In this document: piece by piece, positions 13,588 to 24,559 of the stretch
Position numbering within the stretch: the first letter of the stretch is position 1
How the letters are laid out: every line of letters begins with the position of its first letter
Assembly (NCBI GenBank): GCA_029168955.1
Contig: JAPDOI010000174.1
Coordinates: forward strand, 558,001-622,000
From: Aplectana chamaeleonis
Taxonomy: Eukaryota > Nematoda > Chromadorea > Rhabditida > Cosmocercidae
DNA: 64,000 bases
Direction: 5' to 3'
Notes under the pieces: model-generated
Told to the model about the DNA's origin: nothing
Databases searched by the model: none
Seen by the model: only the letters and a program-made list of their open reading frames with translations
Translations under genes and position numbers: made by a program

Positions 13588-13932
13588 GGCCATTGTTATA
13601 CCAAAAGTTTGCGACCGCGACAGGTGCGTTCAACTGTTACGAATCGTGCGGGACCAGGCCTACACAGTAGAAAAATGCTGTCGCAAGAACAGTTTGCAGC
13701 ACCTGTCGCGGTCGCTGGCTCGAAAGGGGATGTCATGCCTGAAATGTGGAAACCGTGCGGTAATCGGTCGCTGTCGCGGCTGTCCGTCGCAGTGCAGTGC
13801 ACTGCGACGGGTGTCAGCGACAGCGACCCAGCCAAATCCGGCATCGTGCCGGGTGTTTCTTGGCCCTGAGCGACAGCGACGTAGCAGTGCTCTGCGACCG
13901 CGACAGGCCTGTCGTGGGGTATAACAATAGCC
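13588..13932. mobile_element. GC-rich MITE nested in TA element copy 1
   Basis: The termini GGCCATTGTTATACC and, in reverse complement, GGCTATTGTTATACC are flanked by TTA on both sides (13585-13587 and 13933-13935). The sister TA element at 28962-30482 lacks this segment, which supports insertion. The interior is CG-rich with repeated GCGACCGCGACAGG words in both orientations. Open frames across it are shadows. Confidence 0.65.
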
Positions 13933-14236
13933 TTATGAGGAAGAGAGACCAATAGAAATCGACTTTTTAGACTTGAAAACAATGGAACTGATCGCCTTTC
14001 GAGCCGTGCAGAGCGATTGAAAAAGCGCGTTTCTTGAACGATTTGACAACAGCCCTTCCAGAGCGAGTGTTTGGCGCGCAAAATCCACTGTAGGTAGAGT
14101 GTAACACTGGTTATTCCAGACTTCCTAGTTGTATAAACGATCCCACTACATTGATGGGGAATCTTGGCTCTTCAAGGACCGTTAAAGTCAACGCCTTGGG
14201 CTAAAACAAGTCAACTTTGAATGATTCAAAAACAAT

Positions 14237-14663
14237 CAAAGACAGTGTCCACGATAGATATCACTTCCAATATCTTCACGGTTTACGGAAGGTCGGGTGC
14301 CCTATAAAGCAAGACATGTTTTTAAAAAGACGAGAAAGCCGTGTTTTTGAGCCAAAATGGGTCCTCCCTTGTTTACGATGATTTATGAGCGTGGAGGATT
14401 AGTGCAATAAAGGGATCAGCTCACTTATCAGCCATTCCTTGACTTGATCGTTTCTGTAATCTGAGTCTTCATTTGTTCATATCGAGGGGGAAAAAGACTG
14501 GAGCACGGGGCGGTTCTGGAACACTAAAACTCTTGTTTGCAGCCGTTATTTTGCCAATCCTGGCTCGTTTTCTGTCGTTCTTTCGACACTGGGAGCCTAG
14601 GATCCCTCTCGCCTATCATTCCACTGTGGAAAGTCACCGAGGATGATTATCGTGAACGCTACC
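14237..14663. mobile_element. TTAA-family MITE nested in TA element copy 1
   Basis: The ends AAGACAGTGTCCACGATAG and (reverse complement) AAAGGTAGCGTTCACGATAAT define a member of the family at 5422-5957. Its orientation and insertion site differ from the copy inside the sister TA element at 29376-29812. Confidence 0.55.
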
Positions 14664-14972
14664 TTTAAATCCAAATTCTTATAAAGTTCCTAAATGCTCT
14701 CCGCGCATTCGCCGTGAATAACAGCATTATCAACTTTCAGCTTTGTTTTTTTTTTGTGATTTAAAGTTGAAGAAACATCTCGTGCATATTGGTCACTATC
14801 AATGCCAGATTCGGCTTGTCAAATACTTACCCAAGTGTCGGAGGTCCATTCCGAATAGAGATGTACTTTTAAAAGAGGTGTACTTCAAATAGAGGGTGTA
14901 CTTATAGTACTCAGCCTTCCCTTTTCGGTGTACTTCTATTAGAGGTGTACTTCTATAAGAGGAAATACAGTA

Positions 14973-15140
14973 TTCGGTTTATTCGGAAAATCAGAATATT
15001 CGCTTTTTCGTACATTCGGTTTATTGAAATCAAAATAATCGTTTTTTCGAATATTGGGTTCATTCGGAAAAACAAAATATTCGTTTTTCGAATATTCGGT
15101 TCATTCGGAAATAATATTCGTTTTTCTGTTTTTTTGTCTA
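14973..15140. repeat. Minisatellite of about 42-bp units, TTCGG/AATATTCG-rich
   Basis: Degenerate units containing CGGTTTATTCGGAAA and AATATTCG recur at roughly 42 bp immediately after the TA element. The motif resembles the larger 42-bp arrays at 54475-54860 and 60595-61300. The long open frames here are periodicity artefacts. Confidence 0.55.
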
Positions 15141-15984
15141 CTTTTGTTTTGTGATTCGGTCTACTGATTTCGTTCGAAGCAGGCCACGCGCTGCTCATTT
15201 GGTGGTTTGACGCGCCTCTGATGACGACGACCGTGTCGAAACTTAAGGCCAGAAAATGAAGCGTACCACCTAAAAACCTCGAAGGCATACAGAAGTATAA
15301 AAAACAGGATAAACGATCGCTCCGTCGCTGCCATAATGGCAGCGATGGAGCGACGGTCAGCGACCATTGAGAATAGCTCTTCAAGCAGCGATGCAGTAAA
15401 ACATAGGATTCCGTCGCCGCGACCCAGCGATGTAGGACGTTTGCCACGAAGCGATCACAATTGGAGCGGCTTTCCATTACGCGCGATGAAAAAGGAACAG
15501 TTGTTCCTCGCATGGCCGCAGCGACCACCTGCAGTCAAAACCAGGCTTTACGAGTTGCGCAGTATAGCACTGCCATTTTGCTACGAATCATGGCTGCCGG
15601 TTGCATACCCTACAAACCGTTGAGGACACTTCATCGTCATCCAATTTTTTTGTGAAAACCCCAAGGTGAGTTGTAATGAGCTGGAGATGACATCATTCGC
15701 TCAAATCTTACTCAGTATGATCCAAATAAGAAGAGTCGATCTCGCAAAGGGAAACAGAACAAATCTACTTTATGAACACTGATCTTTTCTTTGTACAGTC
15801 GGTCGAATTTTGCGCTTAATGCCCCATCCTCATCAAGCTGCCCACACAATAGCGGCTGTACAACGTAGCGTGGGTCCTGGCGCGAAACCCCGCAGTCGCC
15901 GAAAGATTGTACATCGCGGGCAAGGTACTACACGAGGTGCGGGCCGGCCAGTTTGGCTGAGACCCCCTCCAGGGCAATTTGCTC
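15141..15984. other. CG-rich intergenic sequence with a small perfect hairpin
   Basis: CGCTCCGTCGCTGCCAT and ATGGCAGCGATGGAGCG form a hairpin at about 15318-15355. No exon or RNA gene is recognised. Confidence 0.35.
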
Positions 15985-16983
15985 ACAAAAGAAATATACA
16001 AAACGTAGGTGGCATCTGCGCTAACGAAATGTATTGTTAGAATCTCTTGGGCACCCATAAAGTAAATGCTCATTATTACGCCCCGAGCTGTTGGTTCCAA
16101 GAAGCTATAGGTTTAAGACGATCATTTTCGTGCTTTTTCTACCTTCTAAAACGCCCTATAATGTTTCGAAAATTTGTAAACGGACCTCATAGTCGTGCTC
16201 AGCGTCAGAAATTGAGCGTTGTTGAGCGTTTCATTCTACCAATTGGGGATTCTTAAAGCGTTGAAGAAAAATGTTTCGGATTTGACTTAAAACTTCCCCC
16301 TGAGGGTTATTTGGTAAGCTTCAAAACCTACCATACTATTTCGAAAATCGATTCACAATCACAAATTCGAATTCGATCACAAATCTGAAGTTTATTTGTC
16401 GATTTTCCAGAGTTTCCTAGTGTTCGTGTAACGCTTTCCATTGGGAGAAAATTTGAGGGCAAAACTCGACTTTCCACGATTTCCGGAATTATTTGATTGA
16501 TGAGGCTATAAATCTTTCTCTTGGGGTTATTTGAAGTGCTGAACACGAATCTGAGGTCCGTTTATGGAGTTTTGACAGATTACCGTAGACAACGGTGGAA
16601 GTACGGTAGTTTGGCAAAGTCTCAGGTTGGACTCAGACTTTCAATGTGAGTATTATTCGGGGTGCTGAATACGAATTTCACCGATTTTCGAAATAGTATG
16701 GAAGGTTTTGAACCTAAATGGCAATGTACCTACCGCAACCTACACTAAACTTCGGAATTTCGACAAACGGATCCCAGATTCGTTTTCAGCTCCCTAAATA
16801 ACCGCTACGTACAAGCTTTCAGCCAAATTCGAAACTTTTTTCCAAACACCTCAAAAATTGCCTAATGGGTACCGCTATCCTACCGCAAAGCTCCAAGAAA
16901 GCTTATTTCTGGAACCAGCACTTCGGGACGGGATTTTGCGCATTTTTACTATGGATGCCAAGAAGATACTGACAATGCTTTGT
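15985..16983. repeat. Large imperfect inverted repeat, foldback family
   Basis: The left part (15985-16110: AGAATCTCTTGGGCACCCATA, GAGCTGTTGGTTCC) is the reverse complement of the right part (16895-16980: TGGATGCCAAGAAGATACT, GGAACCAGCACTTC). The interior carries the dispersed word GTGCTGAACACGAATCTGAG. It resembles the 55165-56252 element, but its right terminus is disturbed by the MITE at 16984-17140. A terminus-like ACTTCCCTTGT follows that MITE. Confidence 0.5.
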
Positions 16984-17140
16984 AAAGTGTGTCCGAATGA
17001 GAATGGCCGACCATGCGGCCGTGGTATGTGGCAGGCGGCTGTCTCGTGCGCCGCTCTCGGACGAGCATGCGAAACGGCCGCCTGCCACGCACGACGGCCG
17101 CATGGTCGGTCGGCAGTCCCATTCGGACACATCTTATACT
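16984..17140. mobile_element. Short inverted-repeat element (GTGTCCGAATGAG family)
   Basis: AAAGTGTGTCCGAATGAGAA at the left pairs with CCATTCGGACACATCTTA at the right. CCGACCATGCGGCCGTGG pairs with ACGGCCGCATGGTCGG inside it. The termini match the element at 1757-1970. Confidence 0.6.
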
Positions 17141-18854
17141 TCCCTTGTCAGACTGCCCCCCAAGAGCATGAGTAGGTCAATTTTTGGCCGTTTTCTCCCC
17201 TCCCACCACCTGAAGCTTATGTGATAGACCAGTCGCGTAGTCGATTCACCCCACATACAAACTTTCACCGGGTAAGATGGATGGTAAACGGCGCTACAGT
17301 GCATGGGCCCACACCTGGGGCGGCATGCATGAACGCTGTGAAGAAGGTAAGGGAGCCGCTCTGCGTCCTATCGCGCAGCGTAGAGCCACGCGACGGCCCC
17401 GTAGTACATGGCGTATAATAGCATTTCTCTCAGGAGTGCTTTCACCGAAGAATTAAAAATTTGGCCGTGATCCTTGCACGATTTTGTGTGGCGGGCCTGT
17501 CTCAAACGCGGCAGTGCGCAGCTCCAGACCGTAATTTCACTCCGGCAACGACACTACTTACAGTCTGATACAACGAATTTTCGGAACTCTCCACAGTTTT
17601 CCCTTCATCTTCGTGATTTATAAACGATTCGTTAAAAATTCTCCATAACAAAAATTTAAGATCCCCTTTGACGTGTGGATTACAGGTCAAGTCCAAAAAA
17701 GGCCGTTGTAGGTGAAGCTGAAAAAGTGACACCATAGCTAGGGTTCCCAGCTCGATAGAAACCGCTAGTCGTTTAGTAAGGTTTTCAAATTTTAGGGTAA
17801 CAGAACTGTATTCTCCTCATTACAAAAATCTAAAAAAAACAACTGAGAAGAAAAAGAAGACACCACAGGAGAACTTGCATCTAAATGTTCCTGTGTAGCG
17901 ATTATTGAAGCAATTCGGTCCTAGCAAACTTCCAGTGCCGCGTCACACTGCACTTACTGAACGCTAGGTTTTGTTGCTTCTGCTCCCTATAATCTGTCCC
18001 GATCGAGTCAGCCAATTGAGACTCCCAAGAAGCATTGTTATCCCCCCTGCGGTTACCGGGTTCGTACCATTTGGCACCCGATGACTCATCACTGATTCCT
18101 GATTCCAGTGCTTATCAGTGAAACTACAGCATTGTAGGTGTCATGGGGAGGAAAACTCCGGGGTAGGGGCCGTCCTACCTGGGTATGAGATTCTTCGAAA
18201 TGCATCTTGCGGGTGCCAAATGAGCGCCCCCCGCGGTTACCCAGTCACGCCTCTTACACAGTTTCTGCCACACCATAATTCAGAACGCCAAATTCATAGC
18301 TGTTTCCGCGAACTCTTAATTTTTTGTATATTTCTCCAGTTTTCATGATTACCGTAGAACGGATACTGCGTAAGTAACGTGATTGCGTACCTGCAGAGTG
18401 CTGTAATAGCGCGCTGATATGTATGGCAGGGTTCAGAGCAGCTAAGAGCGGTGACTCGCCATGATTCTTGCTTTTTTTCTGGAACTGCGATTCGGAAAAC
18501 AGTGAGGAGGGGACTGGCCAACGAAAAAACGACGTTTATCAAAATCCAGTCTTCAGCGACTGCCTTAAACATCGGTGTGAGCTCACTAATCGAATAGGGC
18601 GTTATGTGCTTTGTCGCGATGGATCAGTATCCTCTCTAGGCTTTTAGGCATTATCTATTTGGAGTGGTACAGTAACTGAACAAAGACTATTGTTCAATGT
18701 CGTTTTGTCGTCGGTCCGCATCCGCTCCCCAACTTTCAGAGCCCCAGATTGGAAAAAAAAATCAAAAACCGCTTTCGCAGGGACTTGGCCTAACTGCCAC
18801 ATCTTTCAACTTACCTAAATCGCCCATGAAAACCATTTTCTTTTCGATACATAT
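17141..18854. other. Intergenic sequence, one diverged hairpin
   Basis: CCATTTGGCACCCG near 18067 and CGGGTGCCAAATG near 18209 are inverted partners about 140 bp apart, each next to a GCGGTTACC word. No exon, tRNA or other gene could be supported. Confidence 0.35.
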
Positions 18855-19142
18855 CAGGGATGTGCGAAAAATTTTCGAGAACTCGAGATCGAAAAGTGAC
18901 GATTCTCACTTCGAGACCAAATTTTCTGGTGCAGATGGGTCGTTTGGAGTGCAACCATTTTTCCGAAATTTTTCGTTTTTTTCTGTATTAATTTCTCGAA
19001 AAAAAAAACCGAAAAAACGAAAAATTGAAAAAAGTGTATTTTTTCAACGTAACATAGTGTGAGAAAGCATTCTACAAATTTTTTGACCGCAAAAATTTTC
19101 GGTTTTTTTTTTCGGATTTCGAAATTTTTTCGCACACCCCTG
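18855..19142. mobile_element. hAT-like MITE, 288 bp
   Basis: The ends are CAGGGATGTGCGAAAAATTT and (reverse complement) CAGGGGTGTGCGAAAAAATT. The flanks ATACATAT and ATAGAAAT look like a degenerate 8-bp target duplication (6 of 8 match). The interior is rich in TTTTTCG and GAAAA words, and the open frames are low-complexity. Confidence 0.65.
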
Positions 19143-20560
19143 ATAGAAATGCATTGAATTCTCTTGAAATTTTGTGTTTCAGCCTTCAATGATAAATGAG
19201 TTTCTTCCCATACCGGGGTTTGGGGCGGGGAATAAGTCCGGGAGGTGGATCTAAGTCACGTCAATGATGTTGTCGTGTCACCAATGCACGAAGGTTGTGA
19301 CCCCAGGTGATGCCGAGAGTTGAATCTCCTCCACGTAATGAGGGTGAAGTCGTTTGGCTGAAGAAAGGAAAAGAGCTCAGACTGCTCGCTGATTTTTTGG
19401 CTATTTCGATGGCAGAATGTTGAGAACCGAGAAACGTTATCCCCCAACGTTCCCCTGAATGAGTGCGCAATCGTATGAGCCTAACTATACTTTGAAGGTT
19501 TTGGTGGACTGAAATGCACACACAGCTCAATACTGTTTTGGAGTGGGTGAGATGTGACGAAATAGTATTATAGTGATGGAGGCCCAGGTGGTCGTACTTT
19601 GCGCTCCGATTCTTTTATTATATGGTAGGATGTTACTGTATAACAGGGTGAGGCGTAGCGGTGTGATCGGCCCGTGAGAAGTGCGGCCCCCCTCCTCCAG
19701 CTTTGGATCCGGTGCGGGCCCCCTCCCATCGAGGTTGCGACTTCAACCCCCTGTGCGAACAATTTCAGTGGTCTCTTCCGAACAATGCTTCCAAACGATT
19801 TTTCAGCAAAAACGGACGTTGTAGGTCAGGTGCTACCGGCCGTAATCGGCTCAAAATGGTCGGATCGACCTGGGACTCGGCCGACAGCTTTTTTAATGGT
19901 CCTCTTCAAAATAGACACTACAGCATCCCGATTCAAAAAATATATTTTTTCGACCTCTCCAGACGTCAAAGTCCTGACAGCGGTTTTCCGATCTTTGTTC
20001 AGTATCTCGGATTTGGCTAAAATCTTGATTTGGGGAGCAATTCAGGGCGCTGAAGACGAATCTGACGTCCGTTTCACAATTTTCGACTGTCTACCTCAGT
20101 TATACGATTGTCTAAGAAAGACGTAATTCATGCGATAATTTCATTGTTCGATTCAATGGCGTATGTCTTCTTACCATACTTTTTTTTACCTTACTACGGG
20201 CAACAAAGTTGTGAAACAGGCCCCTGAAGTGGAGTGTGTTCTCGAGAAGGAACGAAATCAAAGGGCTTCCAAGGATTCATGCAGAGCTTGTGAGCAGTTT
20301 CAACAACCACGTTCTGAGTTCCTGTCTCGACAATCAGGGCCCATGAGGAACATATGTAACCAGCAACAAAACTTCGGGACACACAAGGAATGATCTGCTG
20401 TTGTCTGCAGAGCTCACAAATTGACCCTTGTAATCACGGCGCAAGGATATGCAATAAACCTCACCCAAGCACTTGCTATGAAGGAGTACTTCCTTTTCGG
20501 ATCACCAACAAAAATTGATGGAATATCTACCTACCGTTTTGTTGCAAAAAAAATAATTTC
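19143..20560. other. Intergenic sequence with a dispersed-repeat segment
   Basis: The part at 19780-20110 shares words such as GGGGAGCAATTCAGGGCGCTGA and ACGAATCTGACGTCCG with the dispersed family seen at 16500-16850, 46470-47130 and 55560-56060. No gene is supported. Confidence 0.35.
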
Positions 20561-21112
20561 GGCATGTGGATCGAATCCACACCGCGGGTGTGGCTAAGGA
20601 GCAGTTCGGCTGGTACACACGACGCGCGCGAAGGGTAAAACGCTGTGCGCGCTCATCGTCCTTGGGGCGCGTAAACCGAGGGCATGAAAAAAGTTGTTGT
20701 TGTTCCATTTTAGCCGTTCCCCTTTATCGCTTTTTGCATTTCTTTCATGTAGGTTGATGTGTCAGACGTAGGGACGGCGTCGGAATCAATTTCATCATCT
20801 CCCATTCCGCTACAAGAAGCAAACAAAAAGAACTCTGAAAAAACTTGTTTAAAAAGTGTGAATTCCATTGAAACGATGGTATGAGAAGCATTGCGTTTAG
20901 AAAAAACATTATAAACAAAAAAAAACATGAATAAATGCAAAAATGATAAAGGGGGACGGCTACAATGGGACAACGACTACTTTTTTCGAAGGTCCTTGGT
21001 TAACGCGCCCCCAAGGACGATGAGCGCGCACAGCGTTTTTCCGTCGCGCGTCGCGTGTGCTAGCCGAACGGCTCCTTAGCCACACCCGCGGTGTGGATTC
21101 GATCCACACGCC
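20561..21112. mobile_element. Foldback element with about 150-bp inverted arms
   Basis: GTGGATCGAATCCACACC with the following CGCGGGTGTGGCTAAGGAGC at the left is mirrored by GCTCCTTAGCCACACCCGCG and GGTGTGGATTCGATCCAC at the right. The pairing continues through GCGCGCTCATCGTCCTTGGG. The inner 250 bp is AT-rich and unrelated. There is no transposase and no clear target duplication. Confidence 0.65.
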
Positions 21113-22065
21113 ATTAATTTCGGGCTCCTTCAAATGACTATGCTCCACCGTGTCCGATGGGTTCGAACTCTTCAGTCATGAGTACACAACGTTCTCACCA
21201 ATTACCTGGTGCTGCTTGTAGGTTTCAGACGACTGAAACAGAATTTAGATGCTACACCGCAGGTGCGAAAGCAAGAAAATGTCACAAGAAGGGTAATAAA
21301 TGACGCCAATACATCTATTATTGTGGAACACGTGAACGCAAGCCTCCACCACTTCGCTACATTTTTTGAAACCCTTCCAAACGAAGAGAGCCTTTCAGTA
21401 GATTTCACACTCAATTGCGAGGTCTGAAAAAGATGTGCAGCACCGAGTAAATTTTCTGCAAACGTTTTGTTGCATTTTTTTTGCTAGGACAGGGCGCCCC
21501 ATCGCCTTAACTCACTTCAAAATTGACGGAATGAATTTTCAGAATTTTCATGTTCCTGTTAGTGAGGCGAATGCAATGGTATGCGCAAAGTCTTCCTGAC
21601 TCCGGTGTTTCATCGTAATACTTGTATTTCTTTCTGTGATCCCCAATGACCACAGGTCGAAACGTGTCAGATTTCTCTTATGGTGACCGTCTGATCAGTT
21701 CACATTGAGGGATTTTAATGTGAAGATATAACGTTTTTGATTGATTTCGGGCATTGACTTTGTTATTTCGTATCACTATTGTATGGTATTAATTGAAAGC
21801 TGTTTAAAAATGACAGCAAAATTCAATTCTTTGGTCCCCCTCTGTGATCGTCACACCGTACGCCTGAGCCTGCTGTATAAACAGTTACAACTTTTGCCAG
21901 TCGCGGCAGCGAGCATCCGAGGAGAACTTACATGTTTAAAAAAGGCTGGGACTTCATGGCAGAAGATGACAATATAGTAAGAAACGTGGAGGCACCAGCA
22001 GAATAAGTGGTATGACCAATCAGAGTCATACCACTCATTCTGCTTTCAGCAAGTACCCTCTTCTT
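21113..22065. other. Flank downstream of the NUDT19-like gene
   Basis: No exon is recognised. A strong hairpin (GCAGAATAAGTGGTATGACC with GAGTCATACCACTCATTCTGC) lies at about 21998-22042. On the minus strand it falls just after the ancestral stop of the NUDT19-like gene and could lie in its 3' untranslated region. Confidence 0.4.
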
Positions 22066-22076
22066 GGAAGTTTGCT

Positions 22077-22470
22077 CTTCTTCTTCTTTGCAGCCGCAGG
22101 GAGGTTTTTGTCAAAGGTTCAAGAAACGGGCGACTGAAACCGGATTCGTCCACAAATCCATTGTTGTCAGAGTGGTAGGCCTCTTTGGGCAATCTAATAG
22201 GTGCTCAGTTGTGAGGCCACGGCTACCACAGTTCGGGCACTCGTCAGGCTTACTGCGATCGATCTTATGCAAGTATGACATCAGCATAGGGGAATGACGC
22301 AGCGTAACGAGGCAAGTGTACTTCTAGCCCGCCTACCGAGTTCCATCTCGGTGTTGCTGATTACGTGTGGTACGACCCCCAGTATGGGATTGACGGCCAT
22401 CCTACTCAAGTGATCCCTGACGAACTTGGTGTGCTCCGCACGTAAAAGACGCAGACGATACAGTTGGGAG
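22077..22470 (-). pseudogene. A1 3' coding end (C-terminal part of the RT polyprotein)
   Basis: The minus strand encodes LRLLRAEHTKFVRDHL and MELGRRARSTLASLRC, matching the same region of copy A2. A Cys-rich end and a GAA-rich 3' tail follow. It continues, before the hAT insertion, from codons at 24560 upward (QRWMDSQ). Frame is lost in places. Confidence 0.75.
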
Positions 22471-24559
22471 CAGGGCTGGGCGCGCGTCCCGGCTAACCTT
22501 AGGGGGGTGTATATTGGACGTTGCAGAGAGGGCAAAGGGGGTGCCTAAACCGAACGCCAAAAAAAGAACGAAGTGCATGTTCTGTCGAATTTCAGGAAAA
22601 AATAACACACACTATTCTTCTGATTTGCCATATCTTCTTCTCCGCTTTTTGAGGCGAACACTTAAATAATTCAAACTATTGATAGAGATGCAGGTGGTGT
22701 TCGCAATAATTCATAGTTGCTGTCGAAGTTTGTTTTGATGAAGGAATAAACACTACACTGTTATCTTGTAGCAAGTAAGGATTGATGTGGTGTCCTGTTT
22801 CTTTGGTGCAACGTTCATTGATTACGCGGGTAGGTACCGATTCGAGGCAAAGATACAAAGACAGCTCCCAGGAAAGCTATCGTTCAAGTTCAAGAAAAGA
22901 TTGGCGAACTGATGTATAGCCTAGGTCGCTCATTTTGAGCCGGTCGAAGCAAGGCTTATCGGGTTTATCATATCAAAATCTCCTTATCACTGTTGTATTT
23001 TGCCATGACCCACCGCTCCGCTGCTTACTCCGCCCGGACTCATCCGAGCAGGCTAGGCTTTATTTCGACAGTTCAAAAATACAGATAGCACCGTCAGTAT
23101 CACAACTAGTCAACAGATTTTAATTCATGAGAATGTAACTTATGAAGAGAGCCAGTTTTAAAAATTGAAGACTGCAAGCTCCTATGAAAGGTGCGAATGA
23201 CCGCGTCGTCCTCATTGAGAAGTACCCTGTACATAAAAACCCGAGTTTTATCCACCTTGAATGTCGCAATCCCTCGGAGACTCGGCCTGCCGCGCGATAT
23301 GGTGTTTGTCTGCAGCTACACAGCGCGCACTGGAGTGGACGCGCACACAATATTAATTAAAAAATGTATTTTATTACAGAACGGGGCGGAGAAAATGATT
23401 GAAACTGGAATGAATGGAAGAAAGCAGAAATAGGATACTTTCAATGTATCCATTATAGAAATTTAATGTAAACATACGAAGTTGGAGCGGGGTGAATTTT
23501 TTGGACTTGATAAGGTTCATTTAAATGAACCTAGGTGATTAAAACACCATTTAACATGAGAACTAAGAGCATTGAGAGAAAGAGGAGAATCGGGCGAACA
23601 TTTGAATAGCAATAGGTCTGATATTCAATGTGATTTAAAGACCTTAAAAGTCGTCCCGGTTTTCGGGGCAAAAGCGGGACGAGATTTAAGGTCCTTAAAT
23701 CACATTAAAATCAATCTTTTTAAAACCAAATTTGCCAGCTTCTCCTCTTTCTCACAATATCCTTTGCTCTCTTGTTTAATGCTACATATGATGAACTAGG
23801 TTCGTTTGAATGAACCTTGTGACGGCTAAATATTTACCCCCGGTCTAACTTTGTTTATTTTCTAAAATGGGTACATCCAAAATAGACTACCTTTACCATC
23901 TTCCATTTCCTTCAGTTTCAATCCTTCTCTCTTCCCCGTTCTGTAATAAAATACACTTTATTGTTAATATTGCGTGCGCGTCCACTCCCGTGTGCGCTGT
24001 GTAGCTGCGTACAAACACCGTATCGCACGGCAAGCCGAGTCTCTAATGGATTGTGGCATTCTAGGAGGGTAAAACTCAGGTTTTACACTCCCTACGCATC
24101 ACATGAATCCTAGTATGGTTCCACAACCCAAGTCTTGATTTCCACATCAGAACAGTCAAACACAGATTAACTAGTCCTTCATAGGTTCATGAAAACATTC
24201 GACAGAAAACATTAATTATTGCAATAGTAGTAGTTGTTGTTTGTAATTGTTGAATTGTTTTGTAATGAAATTTTTTATCTTTTGTCTAACTTACCGTCTT
24301 ACTACGAAATTTTCCTCATGGGATTGTTTTAAAGTTTAGAAATTGCACTACCTTTTTTGTTGACATTTTCGGAATTTTCTATATTCAGTACTTTTTTATA
24401 TTCTTGTTTATCAAAAGCAGGAAGTCAAAATCATGGCTGTTGCGCTCAACTTTTCGGAAATAAATCGATTTCGATTTTCCATAGGGGGTGCCTGAAAATT
24501 ACGGAGCTAAGGGGGGTGCATATTCAGAATCGCCATGCAGGGACGTGTGCCCAGCCCTG
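22471..24559. mobile_element. hAT-like DNA element, 2089 bp, nested in retrotransposon A1
   Basis: The termini CAGGGCTGGGCGCGCGTCCC and (reverse complement) CAGGGCTGGGCACACGTCCC are flanked by a perfect 8-bp duplication GTTGGGAG (22463-22470 and 24560-24567). Removing it with one duplication rejoins the A1 reading frame region (RWMDSQ to LYRLRLLRAEH). No transposase was recognised, so this copy appears non-autonomous. Its interior holds another inverted repeat at 23240-24090. Confidence 0.85.
23240..24090. repeat. Inner foldback within the hAT-like element
   Basis: The left arm (CGCGCGATATGGTGTTTGTC, CTACACAGCGCGCACTGG) is the reverse complement of the right arm (ACACCGTATCGCACGG, GTGCGCTGTGTAGCTG). 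The pairing continues inward through GGTTCATTTAAATGAACCT and GGTTCGTTTGAATGAACCT to a central hairpin at 23620-23710 (GTGATTTAAAGACCTTAAAA with TTTAAGGTCCTTAAATCAC). The whole 850 bp can fold on itself. Confidence 0.7.

Larger units (their letters stand above)
13188..14970. mobile_element. TA-flanked non-autonomous DNA element, copy 1
   Basis: The left end CCGTATTTTCTCTTTCAAAAG and the right end (reverse complement CTGTATTTCCTCTTATAG) are inverted repeats flanked by TA. Subterminal GTGTACTTCTATTAGAG units are repeated several times at each end. A second copy lies at 28962-30482. Two younger insertions interrupt this copy: a 345-bp MITE at 13588-13932 and a TTAA-family MITE at 14237-14663. No transposase was found. 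Confidence 0.7.

Noticed and set aside
13596..14081. Overlapping frames of 90-160 codons on both strands
   Set aside because: They lie in a CG-rich MITE with internal inverted repeats and show no domain.
14826..14840. Word CTTACCCAAGT resembling the nematode SL1 leader (also at 30354-30364)
   Set aside because: Only ten bases match, both sites are the same position within two copies of one TA-flanked element, and no donor splice site or Sm-site context follows.
19568..20126. + strand frame of 150 codons
   Set aside because: It overlaps dispersed-repeat words and has no recognisable domain.
21166..21180. GGGTTCGAACTC resembling a tRNA B box
   Set aside because: No A box at the right distance and no cloverleaf can be drawn.
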